64,000 nt of DNA, taken from assembly GCF_026241515.1 (NCBI RefSeq), contig NZ_JAPHPW010000012.1:87713-151712 (forward strand). Direction: 5' to 3'. The number at the start of each line of letters is the position of its first letter. Within the stretch, counting starts at the first letter, position 1. The DNA comes from Vibrio sp. 14G-20. Lineage in GTDB: Bacteria > Pseudomonadota > Gammaproteobacteria > Enterobacterales > Vibrionaceae. This document shows, piece after piece, positions 26,136-34,664 of the stretch. The notes below the pieces were generated by a model, which had not been told where the DNA came from, did not search any database, and was given only the letters and a program-made list of their open reading frames with translations. Position numbers and translations under genes: made by a program.

Positions 26136-27149
26136 TTACTGTGCAGCTCGAATCGTTTCCAACTCTTTCATGATCGTTGCGTGTATACCTTCACTCCATG
26201 TTGGGAACTGGTTGTACACGTCAGCTGTCAACTCATTGAACTCATCCGAATTAACTTCATTGAAGGTAACGCCTAGCTCTTCAAGTTTTTGAGTGTATTC
26301 AACATCAAGCTTAACCAGCTCTGCAGTGTTAGATTCAGCGCCCGCTTCTAGCTCTTCATTGATGATTTGCTGTTGCTCTGGCGTAAACTTGTCCCAAAGA
26401 GTCGGTGAAATGTAGATACCAACCGTGCCTAGGAAGTGTTTAGTCAAAGACATGTTCTTTGCTACTTCGTAGATTTTGGTTGAGTACATCGTCAAAATCG
26501 AACCTTCAAGGCCGTCAACAACGCCTTGTTGAACACCTGCATAGGTTTCTGGGAATGGCAGAGAAGCTGGAGCCGCACCCATGGCTGAAAGCGTGCTGAT
26601 AAACAACTGGCTTTGTGGAACACGGATACGCATCCCTTTCATATCTTCAGAGTTCACGATCTCTTTATTGGTGATCATGTGACGGAAGCCAAACATGTAG
26701 TCTGCATTCAGCACTTTAATGCCTTTCTCTTCAGCTTTAGCCTTCAAGCCCGCGACAAATTCTGTATCCATCATCGCTAAATATTCATCATACGTGTTGT
26801 ACAACATTGGGCCAGCCAGTGCAGCGAAGTCTGGTACGTAATCGCCTAGGTAGGTTAAATCCTCAACGGCAATCCAGTTCGCGCCGTTAACGACTTGCTC
26901 CAAGTTGTCTTTGTAAACCGGTAATTGACCACCAGGGAAAACTTTAATATTGACCGAACCTTCGGTTCTTTCGCGTATTTTATCGGTCGCTTTAATGAGT
27001 TCTTGGGTTAACAGCTCGTTTTGAGTGAACACAAGGCTCATGTTGATATTAATCGGCTCGTCTTTAGCGTCCGTTCCGGCCTTGTCAGCTTCACCACAAC
27101 CAACAAGTAACGTTGCCGCCATAATTACTGTACCTAATAGCTTTTTCAT
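26136..27149 (-). CDS. TRAP transporter solute-binding protein (DctP family), probable lipoprotein
   Basis: A 337-residue periplasmic binding protein. The DctP domain covers residues about 35-330, with 'IKVFPGGQLPVYKDNLEQV', 'GMRIRVPQSQLFISTLSAMG' and 'GVVDGLEGSILTMYSTKIYE'; the conserved Arg that binds the substrate carboxylate is in 'MRIRVP'. The signal region ends 'LLVGC' (C18), so it may be lipid-anchored, which is less usual for DctP. It is first of the TRAP operon, divergent from a glycerophosphodiesterase gene with a 273-base promoter region between them. Confidence 0.92.
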   Translation of the reverse strand: MKKLLGTVIMAATLLVGCGEADKAGTDAKDEPININMSLVFTQNELLTQELIKATDKIRERTEGSVNIKVFPGGQLPVYKDNLEQVVNGANWIAVEDLTYLGDYVPDFAALAGPMLYNTYDEYLAMMDTEFVAGLKAKAEEKGIKVLNADYMFGFRHMITNKEIVNSEDMKGMRIRVPQSQLFISTLSAMGAAPASLPFPETYAGVQQGVVDGLEGSILTMYSTKIYEVAKNMSLTKHFLGTVGIYISPTLWDKFTPEQQQIINEELEAGAESNTAELVKLDVEYTQKLEELGVTFNEVNSDEFNELTADVYNQFPTWSEGIHATIMKELETIRAAQ

Positions 27150-27422
27150 TTTTTAATCACCTTATCGTGGCTATCTTTTCTAAATATAGAGGGTGTTATT
27201 AAGTTTTCGTAGAGTATGTAAGCGAATTATTACATTCATATGAACATTTATCTTAGCCACTTGAACACATTGAGGGTAAGGTCTCACTATTGTGTAAACT
27301 CTAACCGACTTCTTTTAACCAGTTCTCAGTTAAAACGGGTTGATATAGCCTATCGATAATAAATCTGTAATAAAATAAAGCTAATGTCCCTTAAATTTTC
27401 AAATGAACATCGAGAATACATT

Positions 27423-28127
27423 ATGATTACAGGCCACCGCGGTGCCGCTTCTTTAGCACCAGAAAATACGTTAGTCAGTATTGAGCAAGCAGCGAAAGCA
27501 GGTGCAGACTGGGTTGAAATTGATGCCCAACTCAGTGCCGACGGTATCCCTATGGTTTTTCATGATAAAACGGTGAACCGCTGTACTAATGGGACTGGTA
27601 ATATTGCAGACTTAGATCTCACTGCGCTCAAGGCGTTAGACGCTGGCAGTTGGTTTGGTAGTGAGTTTATAGGAACCTCGATTCCGACGTTAAGTGAAGC
27701 GCTAGACAAGTGCCTAGAACTTGGTCTTACTCTGAATCTTGAGATCAAGATATATGACGATAAGGCAATAAAATCTTTAGTTGACCAAGTTGTTGCGCTG
27801 ATAAAGCAAAAGGACTTCCCTAGTGAAAAACTGTTAATCTCAAGCTTCAAAAAAGAGGCACTAAGCCTTTGCCAAGAGATGATGCCAGAGGTTAGACGTG
27901 GTTTTATCTGCGAAGTGTGGAACAATTTCAGTCTGGAGTCCCTTCAATCGCTCGATCTTTACAGCATTCATATTGACCACCGAATTCTTGATGAGAAAAC
28001 GGCGAAAGCGATCAAAGCTTCAGGCACAGTTCTTAAAATATGGACACTGAACGATCCTCAGTTGGCGGCTAAATATTTCAACCTTGGTGTCGATAACATC
28101 ATCACCGATGTACCAAACCAATTTTAG
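27423..28127 (+). CDS. Glycerophosphodiester phosphodiesterase (UgpQ-like, cytoplasmic)
   Basis: About 234 residues without a signal peptide. 'MITGHRGAASLAPENT' contains the catalytic His-Arg-Gly, 'WVEIDAQLSADGIPMVFHD' the metal-binding Glu-x-Asp and second His, and 'LNLEIKIYD' the third metal ligand; all are classical GDPD residues. It hydrolyses deacylated phospholipids such as glycerophosphocholine to glycerol 3-phosphate and an alcohol. The start ATG at 27423 matches the family; an upstream in-frame ATG (27384) adds 13 unconserved residues. It is nine bases from the DeoR gene and divergent from the TRAP operon. Confidence 0.9.
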   Translation: MITGHRGAASLAPENTLVSIEQAAKAGADWVEIDAQLSADGIPMVFHDKTVNRCTNGTGNIADLDLTALKALDAGSWFGSEFIGTSIPTLSEALDKCLELGLTLNLEIKIYDDKAIKSLVDQVVALIKQKDFPSEKLLISSFKKEALSLCQEMMPEVRRGFICEVWNNFSLESLQSLDLYSIHIDHRILDEKTAKAIKASGTVLKIWTLNDPQLAAKYFNLGVDNIITDVPNQF

Positions 28128-28136
28128 TGAGCTTCT

Positions 28137-28892
28137 ATGGAACTGAACCATCGTCAGAAAGAAATACTCGCAACGCTTAAGGCTAATCAAGACATACAGA
28201 TCGACCACTTAGCCGAGTTATTTTCTGTCACCACTCAAACCATTCGTCGTGATGTAAACCACCTGTGTGAGCAAGGCCTAGCACGCAGAGTACACGGAGG
28301 CGTGAGCTTACCCACTACGCTCACTAATACCAGCTACCGATTCCGTGCTGGTGTTGAGTCTGAAACAAAAGACAGTATTGCGATGGCGGTTGCAGGCGCA
28401 ATACCTGAAGGTTCAACGGTAATGATGGGCATTGGTACGACCGTCACTCGTATCGCTCAATATTTGTTGGCAAAACCCGCATTGCGAGTGATCACCAACA
28501 ACCTGCAAGTCGCTCGAATCCTTGAAGCAAATGAGCAAATTGAAGTGTATTTGGCTGGCGGTTTGTTCCGACGAGAACACCAAGACATGGTGGGAAGCAG
28601 CGTGGTCCACTTCTTTTCCGATTTTGAAGCAGACATTGGCATTTGTGGTTGTGGTTCAGTAACAGACAGTCATTTCGCCATGGAGCATGAACAAGTTGAA
28701 GCTGACCTATCCAAGTCGATAATTAACAATAGTCGTGAAAGTTGGCTTGTTGCAGATGCCAGTAAATGGGGACGCTTTGCTGCACTAAAAGTGGCGTCAT
28801 TGGAGCAATTTGATCGTATATACACCAATAACAGCCAGTTACCTTCGGAGCTCAATGTAAACTTAGTGGAAGATAACGAAGCCAATGCTTAA
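28137..28892 (+). CDS. DeoR/GlpR family transcriptional regulator
   Basis: A 251-residue regulator. The N-terminal DeoR helix-turn-helix is at residues 3-55 ('HRQKEILATLKANQDIQIDH' and 'TTQTIRRDVNHLCEQGLARR'), followed by the sugar-phosphate isomerase-like effector domain ('IPEGSTVMMGIGTTVTRIA', 'VITNNLQVARIL', 'YLAGGLFRREHQDMVGS'). Members are usually repressors relieved by a phosphorylated sugar or glycerol 3-phosphate. It is co-transcribed with the glycerophosphodiesterase, so the signal may be glycerol 3-phosphate, and it is a likely controller of the divergent TRAP operon. Confidence 0.9.
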   Translation: MELNHRQKEILATLKANQDIQIDHLAELFSVTTQTIRRDVNHLCEQGLARRVHGGVSLPTTLTNTSYRFRAGVESETKDSIAMAVAGAIPEGSTVMMGIGTTVTRIAQYLLAKPALRVITNNLQVARILEANEQIEVYLAGGLFRREHQDMVGSSVVHFFSDFEADIGICGCGSVTDSHFAMEHEQVEADLSKSIINNSRESWLVADASKWGRFAALKVASLEQFDRIYTNNSQLPSELNVNLVEDNEANA

Positions 28893-28899
28893 AGATAAC

Positions 28900-28925
28900 A
28901 AAGCCTAGAATCACAGCTAGGCTTT
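28900..28925. terminator. Bidirectional terminator between the DeoR gene and gltS
   Basis: Stem AAAGCCTAG / CTAGGCTTT with 8-base loop, between convergent genes. Confidence 0.8.
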
Positions 28926-28956
28926 GAAATCTACGTATAGGAAATAGCCGACAAGG

Positions 28957-30171
28957 TTACATCCCAACGAAAAAGCTGATCACCAACGCGTTAATCAAAT
29001 CAACAAAGAAACCACACACTAATGGCACCACAATAAATGCTTGTGGACTTGCACCATAGCGATGAGTCACAGCAGTCATGTTTACGATTGCAGTGGCTGT
29101 TGACCCCAGAGTGATACCTCCAAAGCCTGAACATATCACCACCGAGTCGTAGTTTCTTCCCATCAAGTAATAAACGACAAAGACGGTAAACAGCAGCGAA
29201 AGCAAAACCTGGATACTCATAACAACAGAGATATAACCAAACAGCCCATCGAGATCCCAGATACGCAGCCCCATCAAGGCCATGGTCAAGAACATACCCA
29301 AGCAGATGTCAGAGATCATTGCTAAGCCTTTACGGCCTTGTGCAATTTTCTCTTGCGTGCGACGTTTCTTGAACAATGCACGACCAATATTGCCGATTAG
29401 GATACCTGCGATTAAACAGCTAACGAATAACGGGAGTTTTAAGCCCATCGAATCGATAACTTCGCTCAGGCTGTAACCGAGCATCAATGTTAAGTTGAGA
29501 ATCAACCACGCCCACAAGACACCGTAATGGCTCAATTCAGTGCGAGTTTCACTTTCTTGGTACGCACCAACTGTCACTTCTTCTTCATTGGATGGACTCA
29601 CTTTGTGCTTGTTTAGTAGGTAGTTGGCAATTGGACCACCAATCACACACGCCGCTATCAAACCAACCGTATTTGACGCCACACCTAGCTCTAGCGCGTT
29701 AGCAATACCAAACTCTTCCACAAACATTGGCGCCCACGCTAACGTTGTACCTACGCCACCGATTAAGCTAACAGAGCCCGATAACAAACCAGCTTTAGGA
29801 TCCATTCCAAAGCCAGAAGCTACAGCCATCCCGACCACGTTTTGCAGAACGATAAAGACGGCAGCAAGAAACAATAGAATGAACAACGGTCGCCCACCCT
29901 TAATCAGTGTCTTAATATCCGCTTGGAGTCCGATACCAGCAAAAAAGTAGAGAAGCAAAAAGTCTCTGACATCTAGGCTAAAGGTGATTTGGATTTCAAA
30001 AATATAGTAAAGCGCCGCTACGGTCGCAGCACAAACAAAGCCACCAATCACAGGCTCTGGTAGTGAATACTTTCTTAACACTTCAGATCGTTCAATCAGA
30101 CCTTTACCGATAAACAGTAACGAAATCGCGATAGTAAAAGAGAGCATTGGAGAAACTAGGGTTTCTGTCAT
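28957..30171 (-). CDS. gltS: Sodium/glutamate symporter GltS
   Basis: A 404-residue inner membrane protein with two inverted halves of about five helices each. 'GLIERSEVLRKYSLPEPVIGG', 'GGVGTTLAWAPMFVEEFG' and 'SVVICSGFGGITLGSTATAI' are GltS signatures, with the last two representing the pore loops. It imports L-glutamate with sodium. A central cytoplasmic loop (residues about 185-215, 'NKHKVSPSNEEEVTVG') links the halves. The start at 30171 has TAGGAA about 10 bases upstream. It is monocistronic and converges with the DeoR gene. Confidence 0.93.
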   Translation of the reverse strand: MTETLVSPMLSFTIAISLLFIGKGLIERSEVLRKYSLPEPVIGGFVCAATVAALYYIFEIQITFSLDVRDFLLLYFFAGIGLQADIKTLIKGGRPLFILLFLAAVFIVLQNVVGMAVASGFGMDPKAGLLSGSVSLIGGVGTTLAWAPMFVEEFGIANALELGVASNTVGLIAACVIGGPIANYLLNKHKVSPSNEEEVTVGAYQESETRTELSHYGVLWAWLILNLTLMLGYSLSEVIDSMGLKLPLFVSCLIAGILIGNIGRALFKKRRTQEKIAQGRKGLAMISDICLGMFLTMALMGLRIWDLDGLFGYISVVMSIQVLLSLLFTVFVVYYLMGRNYDSVVICSGFGGITLGSTATAIVNMTAVTHRYGASPQAFIVVPLVCGFFVDLINALVISFFVGM

Positions 30172-30391
30172 GGGGTAATGGATTCCTAATAGTTAGATTA
30201 TTAATAATATTTCGTACTATTAATAATCTAGATTCATGCCAAAAGATCAAGCGTTTATCGATGATAAAAACACCAAATATGGTTCAATCTGCGACGGCAT
30301 TAATAGAGGAAATAACTATAAAGGAATGATTAAAGGAACTGATACTAGGGATGGATGTAGATGAAGTGAAATATAGGGGCTCTAAAACGAG

Positions 30392-30419
30392 AAAACCCCA
30401 GCATTTCTGCTAGGGTTTT
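30392..30419 (-). terminator. Terminator of the tRNA-Ser gene
   Basis: AAAACCCCAGCA / TGCTAGGGTTTT, TTTC-type loop, seven bases after the tRNA; on the minus strand followed by TTTTCTCG. Confidence 0.75.
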
Positions 30420-30425
30420 GAATAG

Positions 30426-30516
30426 TGGTGGAAGGATGGGGATTTGAACCCCAGATACGCTATAAACGTATACTCGCTTTCCAGGCGAGCGCCTTAAGCC
30501 ACTCAGCCATCCTTCC
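30426..30516 (-). tRNA. tRNA-Ser (anticodon GGA)
   Basis: A complete cloverleaf on the minus strand: acceptor GGAAGGA / TCCTTCC, D-arm GGCTGAGTGGCTTAAGGC, anticodon stem CTCGC / GCGAG with loop CTGGAAA (anticodon GGA), a long type II variable arm as expected for serine tRNA, and T-arm GGGGTTCGAATCCCC. The 3' CCA is encoded, with A as the discriminator base; G is the more usual one in serine tRNAs, so this is a small oddity. It is a single gene with its own terminator at 30392-30419. Confidence 0.95.
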
Positions 30517-30696
30517 ACAAATTGTGTGTTGAGCTTGTCACTCAACGAGGCGCTACTTTATTGATTCTGCTTGCTTTGGTCAAGGGGCATTGTCAAAAAA
30601 AGTGCCTTTTTCAGTTTGTTCGATTACAAATTAACTCATTAGATCAAAAACAAACCAAATTTCATTCTTTCGCTGCACTTACGCTTGTTGCTTTTC

Positions 30697-31146
30697 TTAA
30701 GCTTGTTGATAGTAGCCCGGAACTCGAAACCATTTACGGCACATATCTAAGAAGTAACCGTACAGCACGCCCATACCACATGAGATCACAGCGTTACTGG
30801 TTACAGCCGTAAAGATCTGGTCGCTTGAAGCACCAACCGCCAATAAAATACCGGCATACACAGGTGACTGGAACAACACGTAAGCTAAAAGGTCAGAAAT
30901 ATTCTTCATCAACGAACTTTGTGAAAGCTTTGCACCATTACGCAAGAACCAATCACGAAAAACACCATAAGGCCAAGCGATAGCAATGTTTACTGGGATA
31001 GATAACGTTCGAGAAGCGAGAGACTGCTCAAATGTCATACCAGAAATAAACACTTCTACGATCATGCCTGAAATAAAACAGAAAACGACCATAGCAAATG
31101 TATCCGCAGCTGCGTTTCGAATACAAAATGGACCACGAGACTTCAT
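30697..31146 (-). CDS. alaE: L-alanine exporter AlaE
   Basis: A 149-residue inner membrane protein with four hydrophobic helices. The N-terminus '[19 protein letters not shown]' and the ending '[20 protein letters not shown]' match AlaE (YgaW) in both sequence and length. AlaE exports L-alanine driven by the proton gradient and prevents toxic accumulation. It stands alone between tRNA-Ser and the hybrid kinase, so it probably has its own promoter; in E. coli it responds to alanine through Lrp. The window also has dadA and gltS, but not adjacent to it. Confidence 0.93.
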   Translation of the reverse strand: MKSRGPFCIRNAAADTFAMVVFCFISGMIVEVFISGMTFEQSLASRTLSIPVNIAIAWPYGVFRDWFLRNGAKLSQSSLMKNISDLLAYVLFQSPVYAGILLAVGASSDQIFTAVTSNAVISCGMGVLYGYFLDMCRKWFRVPGYYQQA

Positions 31147-31394
31147 TGACGTTAAACCTAAAATATATCACTGCCTATTGAGTGAATTAGCAACATATAA
31201 ACAAGGTGTATTTACACCCTGCCAGATAATGTCTCTATTAAACCATAAGATTAGCAGTCATACATTTCAAATTGTAAATCAAGTTGTAAATTAACAACCA
31301 AAAACCACTTAAAAAGCAGTCACTTTCACCAAAAAATTACACTAAGGTCAAATAATATACAATTCGTTATTTACTTTCTGTAATTAAACAACAT

Positions 31395-33881
31395 CTAGGC
31401 CATAGGTAAATTTACAGTAATGATATTGATGACATCTTGTGTAGGTGGTGCTCCTAAAGAAACCTGCTCTAGCGCATTATCGACTTGTTCAGTAAGTTCA
31501 GCGTTGTTCATAGGTTCAACGTGGACACGCAGGCTCTCTAGTGCAAATTGAATCAGTTCTAGGTTGTTGTCTTCTAGCGCCACATACAGCGTCACTAACA
31601 GCTCTTCGGTGTTATCTTTATTTCGCAGATCAGGTTTAGGCAGTGACTCACTTTTACTTTTCGAGTCGTGTTTTTTTACATCTTGGCTTTCGAGAGCATC
31701 CGCTTTTACTTCATGGTATTGGTAAAGCTTATTTGAATAGCGGAACAACGCGTCATCCAGTTCACGCTCATCAATCGGCTTAGCTATAATGTAGTCCACA
31801 CCCGCCCCGAGCATACGTTCGCGAGTCTCTTTAAAGACATCAGCCGTACAACCAAATACCAGTACCGATGACACATCACCTATCAAAGCACGAATCGCAG
31901 TGGTTGATTCAACGCCATCCATCACAGGCATATGGTTATCCATGAGTACCAAATCAAAGCGCTCGGCAACCACTGCTTGTATTGCAAGTTCACCATTTTC
32001 GACGCTCTTACAAGTGAAACCTTTGCTGCTCATGAAGGTTTCAATGATCACAGTATTCGTTCGGTTATCCTCGACAATCAATACTTTTAAGCCTGAGTAG
32101 TCCAACTTCTTATGTGGCAAACTCTCTATCTCACCAGGCTGACATGGCTGAATCTTCAATCGAACATCAAAGCTCGTGCCTATCCCTTCTTCACTGGTAA
32201 CGGTAATACTGCCATCCATCAATTGGGCAATTTTCTTCACTATCGCTAAGCCAAGGCCTGTACCGCCAAAACGTCTTGTGGTCGAAGACTCCGCTTGTTC
32301 AAATGGTTTAAAAATACGCTTTTGAGCTTCTTTAGAGATACCAATTCCGGTGTCGCGAACTCGAATACAAAGATAGGTGTCACTCCCCTCTACGACTTCT
32401 TTCAGGTACACCTCGACAAAGCCTCTGGAAGTAAACTTCACCGCGTTGTTCAATAGATTAAACAAGATTTGTCGTAGACGTGCTTTATCTGAGAAGTACC
32501 AACGACCAGAAGGCACCTCAGAGTACACTTTGAATTGCAGCCCTTTCTCGGAAGAGAGTGTGTAGTAGACACTGTTGATACTGCCGATGATCGAATCGAG
32601 TGGGAAGCGAGTCTCATCAAGATCCAGCCTTCCCTGCTCGATCTTCGAAAAGTCTAAGATCTCGTTGAGCAAGGTCATCATGTGATCACCGGACTCATAC
32701 AAACTCTTAAGATGCTTCTCTTGTTCAGAATTTAGAGGCGTTTTAAGCAGGATCTGAGCAGTACCTAATACCCCATTCATAGGGGTGCGAATTTCATGAG
32801 ACAGGGTCGCAAGAAAAGCGGTTTTTGCATTGGTGGATGCCTGAGCTTTAACCTTTTCTGCTTCGAGATAAATGGTCTTTTCGTTGAAGGTTTTAATCAA
32901 ATGACCGATTTCGTCATCACTTGAGTAGTCAACATCTATGATTTCGCCTGCTTTTGAGCTATCTACCTGTGCAGCAATCGTTGTAATTGGGCTAATCAAA
33001 TAACGGTTCAATAAGTAGTAACCCGCCATCACACAAAGTAGCAATAGCGGAACAATACCGCCCTCAATACTCATCACCTGACGAAATACTTCGTCTGCTA
33101 CACGTGACTTAGAATTAACCACATCCACTTGCCAACCGAAATCACCAAATTGATTGCTACTGATGTAGATCCCTTCAACGAGATTGAAGTTATGCGAAAC
33201 CAATACTTGATTGAGTTTATCTCTGAGCATAATGCCAAGATTGTATTCTTCGGCGTGGTTCTTGATAAAGCCTAGCAACTCTTCAAGCGAGAGATCCACC
33301 GTCGCAACGCCAGCAAAAATGCCGTCGTAATAATAAGGCGATGAAGCAGTAATCATTCGAACGTGTGTGTATGGGTCGATATACACATCGCTCCAAGAGA
33401 TGGTTCCTTGCTTTTTGTTGACTACAGAGGTGTACCAATACTCTTCTTGATAAGGAACATTTTTAGGATTGTTGTAAGAAAACAGCTGATCAATTTTTCC
33501 ATCGTCGGCTTTATTGAAAAAGTGGCTGTTAAGACGCTTTTTAGAGTCAAGCGCATAAGGTTCAGGCCAAATTCCGGCACTGACGATCGTATCGTCGCTC
33601 GCCGCCAACATCGACTTAAAGAGCGGAATAACATCATCAGCGTTGTGATGTGCTTGAGCAAAGCCAACTAGACTATCTACAAAGCCTTGAGAGCTGCTGA
33701 GTGGCTCTGTAATCAATGCGGATAACAGTTGCGTACGCAAGTCGAGGTTTTGTTGTAATTTGGCGCGCACAGGGGATTCTACGACGTAATACGTCACACT
33801 ACCGACAATGGCAATAAACATCGCAAGGTATAACCCAAGCGCTACCATACTTTTTTTCTTTAAAGACGACCGTATCTGCAT
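31395..33881 (-). CDS. Hybrid sensor histidine kinase with dCache sensor
   Basis: About 828 residues. Two membrane helices (about 12-34 and 275-292) enclose a periplasmic dCache-like sensor ('GIWPEPYALDSKKRLNSHFF', 'YWYTSVVNKKQGTISWSDVY'); HAMP follows, then the kinase domain with H362 in 'ATLSHEIRTPMNGVLG' and ATPase motifs ('NLLNNAVKF', 'DTGIGI', 'GGTGLGLAIVKKIA'). A receiver domain (about 598-715) holds D648 in 'VLMDNHMPVMDG'. The last 110 residues form a helical segment without the HxxKG of an Hpt domain, so phosphotransfer must go to another protein. I chose ATG 33881; an upstream ATG at 33938 would add 19 residues and overlap the promoter region. Confidence 0.9.
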   Translation of the reverse strand: MQIRSSLKKKSMVALGLYLAMFIAIVGSVTYYVVESPVRAKLQQNLDLRTQLLSALITEPLSSSQGFVDSLVGFAQAHHNADDVIPLFKSMLAASDDTIVSAGIWPEPYALDSKKRLNSHFFNKADDGKIDQLFSYNNPKNVPYQEEYWYTSVVNKKQGTISWSDVYIDPYTHVRMITASSPYYYDGIFAGVATVDLSLEELLGFIKNHAEEYNLGIMLRDKLNQVLVSHNFNLVEGIYISSNQFGDFGWQVDVVNSKSRVADEVFRQVMSIEGGIVPLLLLCVMAGYYLLNRYLISPITTIAAQVDSSKAGEIIDVDYSSDDEIGHLIKTFNEKTIYLEAEKVKAQASTNAKTAFLATLSHEIRTPMNGVLGTAQILLKTPLNSEQEKHLKSLYESGDHMMTLLNEILDFSKIEQGRLDLDETRFPLDSIIGSINSVYYTLSSEKGLQFKVYSEVPSGRWYFSDKARLRQILFNLLNNAVKFTSRGFVEVYLKEVVEGSDTYLCIRVRDTGIGISKEAQKRIFKPFEQAESSTTRRFGGTGLGLAIVKKIAQLMDGSITVTSEEGIGTSFDVRLKIQPCQPGEIESLPHKKLDYSGLKVLIVEDNRTNTVIIETFMSSKGFTCKSVENGELAIQAVVAERFDLVLMDNHMPVMDGVESTTAIRALIGDVSSVLVFGCTADVFKETRERMLGAGVDYIIAKPIDERELDDALFRYSNKLYQYHEVKADALESQDVKKHDSKSKSESLPKPDLRNKDNTEELLVTLYVALEDNNLELIQFALESLRVHVEPMNNAELTEQVDNALEQVSLGAPPTQDVINIITVNLPMA

Positions 33882-34019
33882 AATTCTTTTATTGTTTTCT
33901 TTTCTGTTAAACCTAGTGTTTATCATCCATGACATCAAGCCTTTTTAGATTGAAGCTTGATTGGCACAAGTTCATTGGTACTATAAGCGCAAATATGTTC
34001 CCTTTTACGGTACCTCACT

Positions 34020-34589
34020 TTGACTTTACAAGATATTCTTGCGCTTCCAGAGTTGGAAGGAAAGCTAATCACAGAACACAAAACAATGGGCTTTGTCACT
34101 GCAATGGCAGCGGCACCTAATGTGTTAACCCCTCACGAGTGGCTGCCGTTCTTATGGGGTGGTGAAGAAGTAGCACCTTTTACGGATGGTGAGCAACTAG
34201 AGAGCTACATTGAAGTTATCATCACGCTTTGGAATAAAACACGTCCTGAGCTAATTGAAGGAACGTGGAGTTGGCCTGAAGCTTGCCAATTGGATGATGC
34301 AGAAGTGGTGAATACCGCTGCTCGCGATTTCTGTGAAGGCTTGCTTCAAGGATGGCAGATCGCCCGTGATGACTGGGAAACATTGATGCCTGAAGAGAGC
34401 GAAGACAACGCACTCGTGGGCGGCGTGTTACTTTCACTGAGTATGCTTTACGATCCAGAAACGTCAATTGCGACACTTGCAGAGCAAGGCATCGAAGGCC
34501 TAGAGCAATTTGAAGAGATCTTTAACGCTGTTCCTGTAATGCTTTGCGGATTAACGCAGCGTGGTATTGCACTGGCTGAAGCTCAATAA
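34020..34589 (+). CDS. UPF0149 (YecA/YgfB) family protein
   Basis: A 189-residue acidic soluble protein. 'HEWLPFLWGGEEVAPF' and 'FCEGLLQGWQIARDDWE' are signature regions of the UPF0149/YecA family; YgfB-type members have unknown or poorly defined roles. The start used is TTG at 34020, which gives the usual N-terminus 'MTLQDILALPELEGKL'; the next in-frame Met is 22 residues later. No good ribosome site is visible for the TTG, so the start is uncertain. It lacks the C-terminal zinc-binding SEC-C motif of some YecA proteins. A strong terminator follows. Confidence 0.85.
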   Translation: MTLQDILALPELEGKLITEHKTMGFVTAMAAAPNVLTPHEWLPFLWGGEEVAPFTDGEQLESYIEVIITLWNKTRPELIEGTWSWPEACQLDDAEVVNTAARDFCEGLLQGWQIARDDWETLMPEESEDNALVGGVLLSLSMLYDPETSIATLAEQGIEGLEQFEEIFNAVPVMLCGLTQRGIALAEAQ

Positions 34590-34610
34590 AAGTTAGCTTT
34601 ATACTGAACC

Positions 34611-34635
34611 AAAAGGCCTCACAATGAGGCCTTTT
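34611..34635 (+). terminator. Terminator of the UPF0149 gene
   Basis: Perfect 11-bp stem AAAAGGCCTCA / TGAGGCCTTTT with 3-base loop and T6. It lies before the convergent potassium channel gene and could work in both directions. Confidence 0.9.
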
Positions 34636-34664
34636 TTCGTTTGGACGAGATTAAAATAGTAGCT

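Noticed and set aside
30345..30545. 66-residue open frame on the minus strand
   Set aside because: It covers the tRNA-Ser gene and its terminator and has no ribosome site.
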